A stretch of 64,000 bases of DNA from Molanna angustata (taxonomy: Eukaryota; Arthropoda; Insecta; Trichoptera; Molannidae). The translations under genes and the position numbers were made by a program. Position 1 is the stretch's first letter. Each line of letters begins with the position of its first letter. Below are positions 34,990-49,917 of this stretch, one piece after another. The notes beneath the pieces are model-generated. The model was not told the DNA's origin. It searched no databases and saw nothing but the letters and a program-made list of their open reading frames with translations. The DNA is taken from assembly GCA_963576475.1 (NCBI GenBank), contig OY754974.1, forward strand, positions 4,244,747 through 4,308,746. The letters run 5' to 3'.

Positions 34990-36720
34990 ATGGATAATTT
35001 TAAAAAAATAAAATCTTATGATAGTGAAGGAGAGAGCGAAGAAGACAGTATCACTGTCTTGCTGCAGGGTTGTTCAGAGGCCCTCAGCAGAACAGTGATA
35101 GATCAGTCGGAGGGGTGTGACTCCCCAATGACTGTAAATTCCGATGTGGAAACAGGGACTGAATTGGCCCAATCTACTAGGAATAATTCTCCATTATCTG
35201 ATATAATGGAGTATGTGGATATCCCACAGATCCCATCAGTGGCGAGTACGTCTCAAACCCTGACAGAGGACTGTGAGGAATCCAATATTGGACAACACAG
35301 TGTAAAACGCTGTGGAGCATCCAGAAGAAGGCTGAAGAAGGCTCTGATTAGGGGTGGGATGTCTACAGACCCTACTGACAAGCCCGCCACCGACATTCAT
35401 CCTTCAGCTGTTAAAAGGCCAAGGCAGGATGACTCTATTGAGCATCCCAGTAAGAAGGACAAAGCTGAAGCAATGTCCTACCGAAAAGCCATCAGCCACA
35501 AAGTCGGAATCTGCTCTAAGACCGACTCAAAACTTACCGACAAGGAATTAACCACCCTTGAGGTAAGGCTAAACGAGGCCGTGTTTCAGGCAATGGATGC
35601 AAGGCAGTATATTCCAAGATTCGAATCTTGTGTTCCCAAGGTGGGCATACTAGCCATCACATGCATAGACCAAAGATCCAAGGAATGGATCGAGAAATTA
35701 GTTCCTATCTTACCCTGGAAGGGGGCGGAACTAAAGGTGATCCAAGGGCATGAACTGCCTAGGAATCACATAGCTGTGGCAACCATCCCAGGTAAAGCCT
35801 ACCTAAAACCTCATATGGTATTAAGATTACTAGAGAGCAATGAGGGAATCAACACCAGACACTGGAAGGTGTTAAACATCAATAAACTTGACTGGTGTTA
35901 CAAAATGGCATTCTCAATTGACGAGGCATCAGCCAAAGCAATTGAGAGGGCTGGATACAGGCCTTATATGGGCATGACCAGGATATCCTTTATGATAAAG
36001 GAGCTGGGATTAAACAAGGAAAAGGGCCTTGCGACAAATGATGGATTAGCTGGGGCTGGACCTAGCTCAACTAATGCCGTCATTAAGGAAATTGGGCTGA
36101 ATGCTGGAGACGTAGGCCCTGGCGAGGGGCCACGGAATCCTCATGTGGCAGCCTCTGAGATCGTGGTTGAGGCTGAGTCAACACCAGGCCTGGCCCGACC
36201 TGCTCTGGGTGGCTCTGGGGGTTTCGTGCCTGTCGCCGGGGCGTCAGTCGGAGTGAATCCTGCCAGTGGAAAGTCCATCGGTGTCACCAATGCTGGGACA
36301 ACATCTGGCCCGACAAAGGTGATGCCGAGGACTGTGTCTGCCGGTGCTTCCAATGCTGGGACATCAACCGGCCCATCAAAGGTGGCACCGAGGGTAGTGT
36401 CCATTGATGGCGTCAATGCTGGGACATCGTCTGGCCCGGTAGGGACGGCATCGGGGACGGTTTCTGCCCTCGGTGGCGCCAATGCTGGGACAACATCTGG
36501 CCCGGCAGGGGAGGCACCGGGGACGACCGCTGGAGGGATTTTGGGGCCGGCACACTCGGCTCAAGGAATAAGAGGTGCTAGAGGTGGCAAAAAGCTACCT
36601 AGAAAAACCTCATATCCCGCCGGAGGGTATACCTATGACGAAAGCGGTAACCCAAAAGCGGTAAATAAATATCCATTGAAGAGCAGGGGCTCCCAATGGA
36701 AAGGGCCTAGAAGGCATTGA
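34990..36720 (+). CDS. LINE ORF1 protein (DUF4780-like)
   Basis: A 576-codon intact ORF and the first protein of the LOA/I-group LINE. The N-terminal ~200 residues are polar and low in structure, with a basic stretch (RRRLKKALIRG). Residues ~218-336 (VGILAITCIDQRSKEWIEKL, ILPWKGAELKVI, HMVLRLLESNEGINTRHWKV, GMTRISFM) resemble the DUF4780 domain found in insect LINE ORF1 proteins, thought to act in nucleic-acid or RNP binding. The C-terminal part is Gly/Ala/Ser/Pro-rich, with four imperfect 21-22-residue repeats built on NAGTTSGP (DNA starts near 36289, 36352, 36415, 36481). The last segment is basic (RGGKKLPRKT). I see no CCHC knuckles. The ATG at 34990 is the first in frame after a short 5' leader. 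The stop TGA at 36718-36720 overlaps the ORF2 frame. Confidence 0.88.
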   Translation: MDNFKKIKSYDSEGESEEDSITVLLQGCSEALSRTVIDQSEGCDSPMTVNSDVETGTELAQSTRNNSPLSDIMEYVDIPQIPSVASTSQTLTEDCEESNIGQHSVKRCGASRRRLKKALIRGGMSTDPTDKPATDIHPSAVKRPRQDDSIEHPSKKDKAEAMSYRKAISHKVGICSKTDSKLTDKELTTLEVRLNEAVFQAMDARQYIPRFESCVPKVGILAITCIDQRSKEWIEKLVPILPWKGAELKVIQGHELPRNHIAVATIPGKAYLKPHMVLRLLESNEGINTRHWKVLNINKLDWCYKMAFSIDEASAKAIERAGYRPYMGMTRISFMIKELGLNKEKGLATNDGLAGAGPSSTNAVIKEIGLNAGDVGPGEGPRNPHVAASEIVVEAESTPGLARPALGGSGGFVPVAGASVGVNPASGKSIGVTNAGTTSGPTKVMPRTVSAGASNAGTSTGPSKVAPRVVSIDGVNAGTSSGPVGTASGTVSALGGANAGTTSGPAGEAPGTTAGGILGPAHSAQGIRGARGGKKLPRKTSYPAGGYTYDESGNPKAVNKYPLKSRGSQWKGPRRH

Positions 36721-36725
36721 GGACC

Positions 36726-39700
36726 ATGTTGATGGACACTCAATACCCAATAAAAAATATAATAAAGGCAAATATAGTTACTGACAATACTAAAAAACGG
36801 AACTACAACAGTGGTGAAGGATACATAAACCCTAACACTGGAAAAAATATCAATGATAAGATAGGTATACTTCAAATAAACCTTCACCAGGCTCGAGCTG
36901 CTTCGGCTATTGCCAATAGAAGGTTGCAGAAAGAAAACCTAACAGCACTACTGGTACAGGAACCATGGACCATTAATAACAGAGTATGTGGCTTGGGCTC
37001 CATGGGAACAGTTATATCCTGTGACCATGAATCTAGACCCAGAGCATGTATAGTGATAAACAATAATACCAAATATATTGGCATTCCAGAATTTTGCAAA
37101 AGGGATCTCGTGGCTATAATGATCCCACAAAAAGCAGACAACAGAAAACTAATACTCTGTTCAGCATACTTTGCAGGTGATGAAGCATTACCGCTTACAA
37201 TCCTTAGGAAAGTAATAAACTTCTCAAAGCAGAATGATGCGAGACTCATTGTTGGGTGTGATGCAAACGCTCATCATACAATATGGGGCAGCACAGACTG
37301 TAATCAAAGAGGGGAAAATCTTTTAGATTTCATCATCACACATAATCTAAACATTGTGAACAAAGGTAATGAACCTACATTCACTACCAAAGCAAGGTCT
37401 GAGGTTTTAGATCTCACCCTCTGCTCACAAAATATCAGTAATGAAGTTATGGACTGGCACGTATCGTCAGAAGAATCAGCTTCTGACCATAGACATTTAA
37501 TGTTCCACATTAAAAGCCTGACAAAAACAACAATTCAATATAGAAATAAAAAATCTACTGATTGGATTGGGTTCAAAGACGACCTTAAGGGTGGTACTAG
37601 CCCAATAGAGTCGACAAGAAATCTAAGAAGAATAGATTTAATTACGGATGAACTTACGGAAAACCTAATTTTGGCCTATGAACAGAACTGCCCTATTAAA
37701 ACAAAAACTGGAAAAAGGGAAGTTCCCTGGTGGAACTCAAACCTATCCACCCTTAGGGCAAAAACTAGGAAACTGTTCAATAGAGCTAAACACTATAGCC
37801 TGTGGGAAGAGTACAGAAAATCTCTAACAGAATATCATAAGGCTATAAGGAAAGCCAAAACGGAATCTTGGAAAAAGTTCTGCAGTACCATAAATGGTAC
37901 TAAAGAAACAGCAAGGATTAATAAAATCCTTGCCAGGAGGAAGGAACCTGATATAGGTCTCCTAACAAAAGAAGATGGTTATTATACTGCAACATGCAAG
38001 GAAACACTTGAGCTATTAGCTAAAACACATTTTCCTGGATGCGAAACGGTGAAGGAAACCATCACTAAGCCTCCAGGATGCGATAAACCAAGTTTAAATG
38101 ACTGGAGATTAGCATCGAAAATCTTCAGGCCTAATCAAATCAAATGGGCTATCAACTCTTTTGAGCCTTATAAAAGCAGTGGAAATGATAACATATTCCC
38201 TGCTCTCCTACAGAACGGTATAGAAAAAATCATGCCGACACTGCTGAAAATATTCAGATCCAGTCTTGCATGGGGCTATGTTCCACAAAGCTGGAGAACA
38301 GTCAAAGTAACCTATATACCAAAACCAGGTAAAGAAAGTTATAAGACTCCAAAAGCTTATAGACCAATTAGTCTATCTTCATTCATGCTAAAAACTATGG
38401 AAAAGATTTTACATAGATACATAGTGAGCAATATAATAACATTGCATCCTATTCATCCAAAGCAACATGCTTACCAAGAGGGCAAATCTACTGAAACAGC
38501 TCTCATTGAAATCGTAGGAAATATAAGAAAATCTCTAGATAGCGGAGAAATTACTCTGTGTGCGTTCCTTGACATAGAAGGAGCATTTGATGCAGTACCA
38601 ATAAGCGTACTAATGAGTGGACTAAGACAGAAACATGTAGACAACACTATAATAAAATGGATTGACAACATGTTATCCAATAGATACATCATAACTAATC
38701 TGGTGGATGAGACTACTAAGGCTAAAACAAACAGGGGGTGTCCGCAGGGTGGAGTCTTATCACCACTCCTGTGGACGCTGGCTGTGGATGGCCTAGTAAG
38801 CACACTGAACGAATGTGGATATAATACACAAAGCTATGCGGATGATATAGTCATTACAATCAGAGGGAAAGAATGTGAAACAATCTCTGATCTGCTACAA
38901 AATGCACTAAAAATAGTTGAAAAATGGTGCAAAGATAATGGACTAACAGTTAATGCAAATAAAACAACTGTTGTACCTTTCACTAGGAAAAGAAAGTTGG
39001 ATAAACTCTCACCTCCAATATTCTTTGGAAAAAAACTGGACTTTTCCAATGAAGTAAAATATCTAGGTATAACATTGGATAGTAAATTAACATGGACACA
39101 ACATGTAGAAAAAGTTGCTCAAAAAGCAATCAAAGCATTATGGACATGCCATAGACTCATAGGGAATAATTGGGGACTAAAACCCCAACAAGCTCTGTGG
39201 TCATACACTACAATAATAAGACCCATAGTATCTTATGCTGTAACAGTTTGGAATGACAAACTACAACAAAGAGGCTGTGTAGATAAACTTAAACGTTTAC
39301 AAAGATTAGCCTGCTTGCTCATTACGGGAGCCTTACACACAACTCCCACCGCTTCTCTAGAGGCCATGATTAGTCTACCACCTCTCCATTTATACCTTGA
39401 AAAAATGGCAAAGGAAGGTATTATAAGACTAACAAGTGGAAATAAACTAAACACAAATTTAGAAATCCAAGCAAATCTAAACAAAATAGAATCTCAAGAC
39501 AAATTACTTGTATTCCCAACAGATAAAATATTAACTGTTTACAACTTTGAAAAACCATACAAAGTAGAAATACAAACTAAAACTACAATAGCAGATGTTT
39601 GGTATCAGGAATCCAATGGTGCACTTATATGGTACACTGACGGATCCAAGAAAAAGAATGGTATAGGATCGGGCATATATGGGCAAGTGCCCAGGGTGAA

Positions 39701-40469
39701 GATCCACAAGCACTTGGGACAGTATGCAACGATCTTCCAGGCAGAAATATGTGCCATAACACTCTGTGCCTATGAAATCCTAAGAAGGAATTATAAGAAC
39801 CACAGAATATACATTTACTCTGATAGTCAAGCTGCTCTTAAAGCTCTTGATTCCTACACAGTAACTTCATCAACAGTACTAGACTGCATTGAAGCGCTGA
39901 AGACTCTATCAGTAAACTATGGTAACAAAATCACATTAAGATGGGTACCTGGACACTCCAATTATAAAGGTAACGAGGAGGCTGATGCTCTGGCAAATAG
40001 GGGAGCGGACATAGCTACCTATGGGCCGGAGCCTCACTGTCTCCTAGCTAATAGTATTGTCAAATCAACACTTTACCAAAGAATGCTTAACAATGCCACT
40101 GAACTCTGGTTATCTACCCCAGGACAGAGACATTCAAAAGCACTCATTTCAGGATTCTCTTCAACACACTCTAAGCGGATCCTAACAATGAGCAGGAATA
40201 ACCTTAGGATTCTTACTAGAATCTTAACTGGTCACTGTAGACTCAACAAACATCTATGCACGATGAATCTATCGGAAATGTACCTATGCAGGTTCTGCAT
40301 GGATGAACATGAAACACCGATGCATCTACTTACAGAATGTGGCCCACTAATGCAAACAAGAGTAAAGAAAATAGGTTTGCATATTGCTGATCAAAAGCAA
40401 ATCAGAGACACTGATCCACAAAGGATTTTACAGTTCTTCCAGGAGATAGGACTATGGAATGACATCTAG
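36726..40469 (+). CDS. LINE ORF2: endonuclease / reverse transcriptase / RNase H
   Basis: An intact ORF of about 1247 codons from ATG 36726. The open frame starts three codons earlier at TTG 36717, inside the ORF1 stop. Residues below are counted from that TTG. APE-type endonuclease: LQINLHQARAAS, LLVQEPWT (~82), DANAHHTIWGS and SDHRHLMF (~256). Reverse transcriptase: YRPISLSSFMLKTMEK, CAFLDIEGAFDAV (catalytic Asp ~619), GCPQGGVLSPLLW and QSYADDIVI (YADD ~707). RNase H: WYTDGSKKKNGIGSG (~975), EICAITLCAYE, YSDSQAALKAL (~1036) and WVPGHSNYKGNEEADALAN (~1076-1090). C-terminal CRFCMDEHETPMHLLTEC (~1191). The endonuclease+RT+RNase H order and these motif variants fit the LOA/I group. All catalytic residues seem present and the frame is unbroken, so the copy may be retrotransposition-competent. 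Confidence 0.95.
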   Translation: MLMDTQYPIKNIIKANIVTDNTKKRNYNSGEGYINPNTGKNINDKIGILQINLHQARAASAIANRRLQKENLTALLVQEPWTINNRVCGLGSMGTVISCDHESRPRACIVINNNTKYIGIPEFCKRDLVAIMIPQKADNRKLILCSAYFAGDEALPLTILRKVINFSKQNDARLIVGCDANAHHTIWGSTDCNQRGENLLDFIITHNLNIVNKGNEPTFTTKARSEVLDLTLCSQNISNEVMDWHVSSEESASDHRHLMFHIKSLTKTTIQYRNKKSTDWIGFKDDLKGGTSPIESTRNLRRIDLITDELTENLILAYEQNCPIKTKTGKREVPWWNSNLSTLRAKTRKLFNRAKHYSLWEEYRKSLTEYHKAIRKAKTESWKKFCSTINGTKETARINKILARRKEPDIGLLTKEDGYYTATCKETLELLAKTHFPGCETVKETITKPPGCDKPSLNDWRLASKIFRPNQIKWAINSFEPYKSSGNDNIFPALLQNGIEKIMPTLLKIFRSSLAWGYVPQSWRTVKVTYIPKPGKESYKTPKAYRPISLSSFMLKTMEKILHRYIVSNIITLHPIHPKQHAYQEGKSTETALIEIVGNIRKSLDSGEITLCAFLDIEGAFDAVPISVLMSGLRQKHVDNTIIKWIDNMLSNRYIITNLVDETTKAKTNRGCPQGGVLSPLLWTLAVDGLVSTLNECGYNTQSYADDIVITIRGKECETISDLLQNALKIVEKWCKDNGLTVNANKTTVVPFTRKRKLDKLSPPIFFGKKLDFSNEVKYLGITLDSKLTWTQHVEKVAQKAIKALWTCHRLIGNNWGLKPQQALWSYTTIIRPIVSYAVTVWNDKLQQRGCVDKLKRLQRLACLLITGALHTTPTASLEAMISLPPLHLYLEKMAKEGIIRLTSGNKLNTNLEIQANLNKIESQDKLLVFPTDKILTVYNFEKPYKVEIQTKTTIADVWYQESNGALIWYTDGSKKKNGIGSGIYGQVPRVKIHKHLGQYATIFQAEICAITLCAYEILRRNYKNHRIYIYSDSQAALKALDSYTVTSSTVLDCIEALKTLSVNYGNKITLRWVPGHSNYKGNEEADALANRGADIATYGPEPHCLLANSIVKSTLYQRMLNNATELWLSTPGQRHSKALISGFSSTHSKRILTMSRNNLRILTRILTGHCRLNKHLCTMNLSEMYLCRFCMDEHETPMHLLTECGPLMQTRVKKIGLHIADQKQIRDTDPQRILQFFQEIGLWNDI

Positions 40470-40545
40470 CAGGCAAAGTATCACAATGGACTTCTATTGA
40501 GTCGACGTGAGAGGGTCTCTGGATGGGTTATAAAAAAAAAAAAAA
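40470..40545 (+). other. 3' untranslated region and poly(A) tail of the LINE
   Basis: About 60 nt after the ORF2 stop, then TATAAAAAAAAAAAAAAA ending at 40547. The short 3' tail and pure A-run are consistent with a young insertion made by target-primed reverse transcription. Confidence 0.85.
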
Positions 40546-40558
40546 AAGTCCTCTTTTT
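40546..40558. repeat. Right target-site duplication of the LINE
   Basis: AAGTCCTCTTTTT, identical to 34577-34589. The pre-insertion site therefore read CTCTCAGT-AAGTCCTCTTTTT-AACCGACCTCC, so the LINE landed at the edge of an older AACCGACYTC repeat. Confidence 0.9.
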
Positions 40559-40705
40559 AACCGACCTCCAAAAACCGAGGAGGTAATCAATTCGTCCTCA
40601 ATCTGTATAATTGCTAAGGCGTCTGCAATCTGTTTAACACGTACTACCTTATTATTGCTTAGGCGAATTGCATTAAAGATAATATTACTACAAACATACA
40701 TATAA
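40559..40705. repeat. AACCGACCTC-type interspersed repeat
   Basis: AACCGACCTCCAAAAACCGA then GGAGGTAATCAATTCGTC. This resembles the AACCGACTTCAAAAAxGGAG/GTTCTCAATTCG ends of repeats common, to my knowledge, in lepidopteran genomes. Extent beyond the end is uncertain. Confidence 0.5.
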
Positions 40706-40711
40706 ACCATT

Positions 40712-40785
40712 AAGCTATGTCCCTCATGGGGTAGGCAGGGAGAACAGAACGCGATTTTTTTTCTATCTTGACACACATTCATATT
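40712..40785 (-). pseudogene. LINE 3' end (SVLSAYP family)
   Basis: The minus strand reads MNVCQDRKKIAFCSPCLPHE, matching EAMNVCQDRSKWRSVLSAYP of the copy at 2431-3066, with changes. Confidence 0.6.
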
Positions 40786-42209
40786 AAAGTCGTTTTTTAT
40801 ATGAAAGATTATAATTACATCCCTTACCTAACTCGTTTATAACTAAAATATTTATCACACAATAGGTACATATCAGATTTATCTTCAAAATTCTTTTATG
40901 ATTTCACATCACAAATAATTCAAGCTACCTCGCTGTTATGAAATTATAATTAATAGTTATCCAAAACTAGCGCTGCTGTTGCAGACGGTCGTTCAAAACC
41001 CAATCCTTTTACGAGTATACAAGTTTTTTTTATCCTTTTTGTCTAAACTGTATGGATACCTATGGTTCGGGCTGGACAATAGCCAAACATAGACGGTTGG
41101 ATATTTTAACATAAGAATGATGCTTCCCTTATCACGATCTTAAAGTAAGCCAGCATCCAGTAGTCAGAATTCCTCTCGTGAGCTTTTTTTATTGTGACGA
41201 TTAATTCAGTGGATACATTATTGCCGAAACATCCGTCATAAATAATATTCTCTGCCTTTGAAAGATTCATGAGACGATGGAAAGCATACGAGTATAAATA
41301 AAAATCTTCTAGTGTTCATTTAAAGTATGTGAGTTTAAAATTGACTTAAATCTTCACACGTAAGATATACATTCCTTCACAAGTCCCCATTCTTGGGGTA
41401 AAGAGATAGATCCTTGCGTCACACACTTATATCGTTGCATACATACATTCCGCGCCGAAATTACATTTTGTACACCGTCTTACACATGCACATGTTTGTC
41501 TGTTTTTGTTATAAATTATATCATAACGAAGAAGATTTAAAACTTTTATAATTATTATGAAAACTTAATTTGTGTTCCATATTCAAAATAATAACAATAA
41601 TAACATTTGTGTGAAGAAGATTTAATTTACTGTTGAACCGAATAATGCAGACTATATTTTTTTACAAAAGTCGACAACTTCTTTATATCTCGTTGTAAAA
41701 TTAACTTTTAAACCAAAAATCGTTTAGAACTTGAAGGCATTTTGAAAATTTATGAAAAACGTCGGTACATACTTCATATTAAAAGTCTTATAAATTCAAC
41801 AAAAAAATCGATAGAAAATAATTTAATTATGAGCACATCAAAACGAAACTCTACTCTCGAAAAATTTGTTGAAATATTGAGACTTTAAATGAAATCATAA
41901 AATCAATATGATTTAAGAGGACATATAACGCTAAACTTAGTAACTGAAAACATGATATATTAAAACCGCCCAATGCACTATGAAGTTACGCGTTAGTAAG
42001 GGTAAATATCGCATGCGTTAAAAAGGTTTATACGTGATTTAAATTATCGGAAACCCCAAATTTGTTAATTTTTTGCATTTTAAGAACAAACCTTACTTGA
42101 AATTAAAAAACTTTATCGGTCATTCAATTTGATTTTATGCACTCTTTAAGCGTATAAAAGATTTATTTCTCTACGACACATGGTTATGGAGTAATTTTAA
42201 AAAAATGCT
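40786..42209. other. Spacer with one possible LINE remnant
   Basis: 41385-41500 (CCATTCTTGGGGTAAAGAGA, ACACCGTCTTACACATGCAC) looks like a diverged minus-strand 3' end of the same LINE family as at 31292. Otherwise nothing is recognised. Confidence 0.4.
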
Positions 42210-46830
<4,621 letters not shown>

Positions 46831-47260
46831 AATGTTTAGACTCAAAATGTCAGAATAATTATATTCAGAATTCTCAAATTAGAACATCCGCATCCACTTT
46901 TTTCGCTATTTTTAGATAATATTATTCGCAAAAAAATTAAGTCCTTGGATCTTGTTATTACAAAGAACCAAGTTTTACTTACACGTGCAAGCTCAAAAAT
47001 GAAACGCATTCCTTTTGCGTTGGCGAAAAACAATGGACCTTTGCATAATATATTATAATTGTTGTACATACAATTCGTCACATCAGTCTTATTGTTACAA
47101 CTAACGAGTAGGTACCTACCAACATATTTTATAATCAGAATCATCTTTTTACAATAGGTAACATCCTAACTTTGTGAATTTCAACACAGTTTTTGATATT
47201 CTTTCTAATTTTAGTATATCATTGGTAGCAAAACCATTTTTTGCGGCGCTGGCCGATTTA
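46831..47260. other. AT-rich spacer
   Basis: Nothing recognised; a 100-codon minus-strand ORF has no motif. Confidence 0.4.
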
Positions 47261-47261
47261 C

Positions 47262-47445
47262 TAATGATATACTTTACTTTACTTTACTTTTTGTATGGCT
47301 ACGGCTTTTCCTGCGCCTTTGGCTGCGTCATTGAGTAGTTCCCTTCTACACTCTTGGCTCCCGTTCGGCCAGCCACTTCACAGCTTCTGGAGTCGCCCTA
47401 TGGATGTCCATCCAGTCTCCTTCATACCTCCGTATCGGGCAATTG
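47262..47445 (-). pseudogene. LINE 3' end with AAAGT tail
   Basis: The minus strand reads DWMDIHRATPEAVKWLAERE then PRV, followed by remnants of the AAKGAGKAVAIQK type (RRRKSRSHTK in a shifted frame). It ends in AAAGTAAAGTAAAGT (plus ACTTTACTTTACTTT at 47272). TPEAVxWLAxREPRL is a C-terminal pattern of some insect LINEs. An AATTGTTAATTGTTAATTG run with a palindromic AATTGTTAACAATT follows at 47438-47500. Confidence 0.55.
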
Positions 47446-47639
47446 TTAATTGTTAATTGTTAATTGTTAACAATTAAGCAATTGTTAATTGCTTAATTGT
47501 TACTAATGATATTAATAACAATTAAGCACTACAAATAATAACACTCAATTATTATTATTACCATTATACACTTCCTCATAAAAGTTAGCAGATCAATGCG
47601 TAAATTTTAAATTATTTAAAAGAGCAAAATAAAATGCTA

Positions 47640-48000
47640 CAAACGCATCATCAAGCTTTCAATTGGGAATAGTTCACCCATCCAGATACTTAACATATCA
47701 AAGGATTAGGCTCTGAGGAGGTCTTTATACTACCTAACAACCCTACTGATTCCCGAATATTAACGTTAGAAAAATCTTTAACGATTCTACATGCAGGTAT
47801 TCATTTTTACCGTTTTTTGCATTTTTATTATAAAGTTTTTCGATAAATCTATAATTTCTAAATAACGGATCAACGATTTTGGAATAATGCCAGTGGCTGA
47901 AATAATGAACGGTAATATTATTATTTTACGAGAGTTAGGGAATTCATAATATATGTAAGTATTATTAATACTAAGATTCATGTATAGCCAGCGTTCTCTG
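47640..48000 (-). pseudogene. LINE C-terminal fragment (IPKSL motif)
   Basis: The minus strand reads YYEFPNSRKIIILPFIISAT, GIIPKSLIRYLEIIDLSKNF, MQKTVKMNTC. The pattern IxPxxIxAxGxIPKxLxxxLxxL...QKxVxxxTC is shared by C-terminal regions of several LINE ORF2 proteins. The continuation (47640-47790) is frame-broken. Clade not assigned. Confidence 0.55.
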
Positions 48001-48198
48001 GATGCATTTTGCTGTGTTTTTTTATTATTATTTTTATTATTAGTAGGTAGGTACATGCAATATGCACTCTTAGAGAATTATTGCCATGACATATGTTTAT
48101 GTAATGAATTGTATCATCAGTTTCTCTGTGAGCGTCTCATAAAATAAATATGATCATAATTCCTGTTTTTACTGGAGGATTTATTGCCCAACACCAAT

Positions 48199-48321
48199 TT
48201 CTTCCAACCAACCAGAGTTAATGTAACTAGTATTTTTACATATTTTCATTGTACCCATGTTGTATTATTTATTCATTTTTGTTATTATTATTAATATTCC
48301 TTGTATTTATGGTTGTGAACT
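48199..48321. repeat. AACCAACCAGAGTTAA dispersed repeat
   Basis: TTCTTCCAACCAACCAGAGT with following AT-rich sequence, as at 33892; it directly precedes the Helitron-like end. Confidence 0.5.
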
Positions 48322-48323
48322 AA

Positions 48324-49242
48324 ACCGATTTTTACTCCTCACTTACCTAAGGGGATTTAGTGGGGAGATATGAATTCTCAATTCTCAATTTTTAATGTTA
48401 TTTTTATTGCATATTATCAACTAGTATCATGCTGAGATTGTGTTCTGAAAGTTTCATCATAATGTATCTGTGTGTGTGTGGGCTGTCATGCTGTGTATTA
48501 TTTGCTATGTTCTATGTGCGGCGTGTTTATTCTACTTTATATAGGATTATAGACTAAAGTACTCATTCGATTATTTTCAAATTTGTATATCTAATACTCG
48601 CTTAGACCCCAATTGATTATGAAAGATATCTGATCAGGGGGGCAAGTCTGGTCCAACCGGCGAAATCAAAATCCTCACGATTACCCATATCATAGATATA
48701 ATTATTATCTTTAGATGTCATAGAACTCTATCAGTGTTATTTATAAAAATAAATTTGGTTCAATTGAACCCGGTTCAAAGTCTTATTCTGAAATTCAAAT
48801 ATTCTCATATATGAATAAATAATTATTGTATAAGAATAAAAACTTTGAACCGGGTTCAATTGAACCAAATTTATTTTTATAAATAACACTGTATAATATG
48901 ATAATTATATCCATGATATGGGTAACCACGAGGGTTTTGATTTTGCCGGTTGGACCAGACTTGCCCCCTGTGTTTTTCAATTTTTTAAACTGTCAAATAT
49001 TTCAAAGTGACCCCAAGCTAAGAAAACTAAACCTGTGATATTTTTTTTAAATTGCTAATAAGGCACATCAGTTTCATAAAATGGCATTGATGAATTATCA
49101 AGTTTACAGAATAAATATTTAAATCAAAAATAATTTAACAAGCTCATTTCATGAAAATGCTGAAAATTTAACCTACAAAATTAAAATACATTGTGGAGTA
49201 ACTTGGTAGTGAGGAGTATAGCGCTGGCCACAACCAACTCGT
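48324..49242 (+). mobile_element. Helitron-like element, type B ends
   Basis: The left end TTTTTACTCCTCACTTACC has a hairpin CTCCTCACT...TAGTGGGGAG. The right end is GGTAGTGAGGAGTATAGCGC then TGGCCACAACCAACTCG. The body shares ATTATCAACTAGTATCATGC and CTGAAAGTTTCATCA with the copy at 60136. A nested inverted-repeat element (48637-48968) splits it; after the insert TCAAATATTTCAAAGTGACC resumes the alignment with 60490. Non-coding. Confidence 0.65.
48637..48968. mobile_element. Nested long-inverted-repeat element (MITE)
   Basis: Left arm GGGGGCAAGTCTGGTCCAAC...; the right arm is its reverse complement (...GTTGGACCAGACTTGCCCCC). Arms are about 140 bp with few mismatches (CAAAATCCTCACGATTACCC against CAAAACCCTCGTGGTTACCC) and include GGTTCAATTGAACCCGGTTC. 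About 50 bp of AT-rich loop. The missing sequence in the 60-kb relative shows it is an insertion. No target duplication is obvious. Confidence 0.8.
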
Positions 49243-49915
49243 TTCTTAGTGTCTCGATCTATTTTGCTGCTATTTTCATTAGATGTCATTATTTAATATC
49301 ATTATTTAGTATGTAAATAAATAAATTCTAATTTATTTTCTTTTTCGCTAGTCGAGTCTTTCCATTCTGATGAACTTAAAAAATATCAAATATGTAAGTT
49401 ATAAAAAAGATGGCATCATCAACACCTGTAGGTTCTATACACGTCGCTTTGTATAAATCTGGTTTAAGCAGGTGTTATATTTTTTATTATATACCTAAAT
49501 ACTTACTTAAAATATTAAACGTACTTAATCGATCTTTAATATGGAAAAGTATTAAATATTAATCATAGTATGTATGTCTGTCACTCGAAAGGGATATTTC
49601 AAAACAAACAGTGATAATAAATGATAAAAGAAATGTTTAATTATTTTTACACTGAGCCGTTGATTTAATGTCTTAATCTGTGATTAAAATTGGTACATTC
49701 TGTAAGACCGATGAAGCTTTATAATATGATGGGGAAATTAAATACTTTCGATTAACATCAGTCATTTGGTTTTTCGGTTTAGGAATATATTTTCAATGTG
49801 GTTTTAAAATTGAAAATAGTTTTTATCATGATTTTAAACAATTTGAAATAAAAATCACGTTGATTGGGTTCGATACAGGGGATTCATTCAAAATAAGCCC
49901 GCAATTGTTTACTTT
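49243..49915. other. AT-rich spacer
   Basis: Nothing recognised. Confidence 0.4.
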
Positions 49916-49917
49916 TT

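Noticed and set aside
36141..36564. Minus-strand ORFs opposite LINE ORF1
   Set aside because: Antisense shadows of the GC-rich coding minisatellite.
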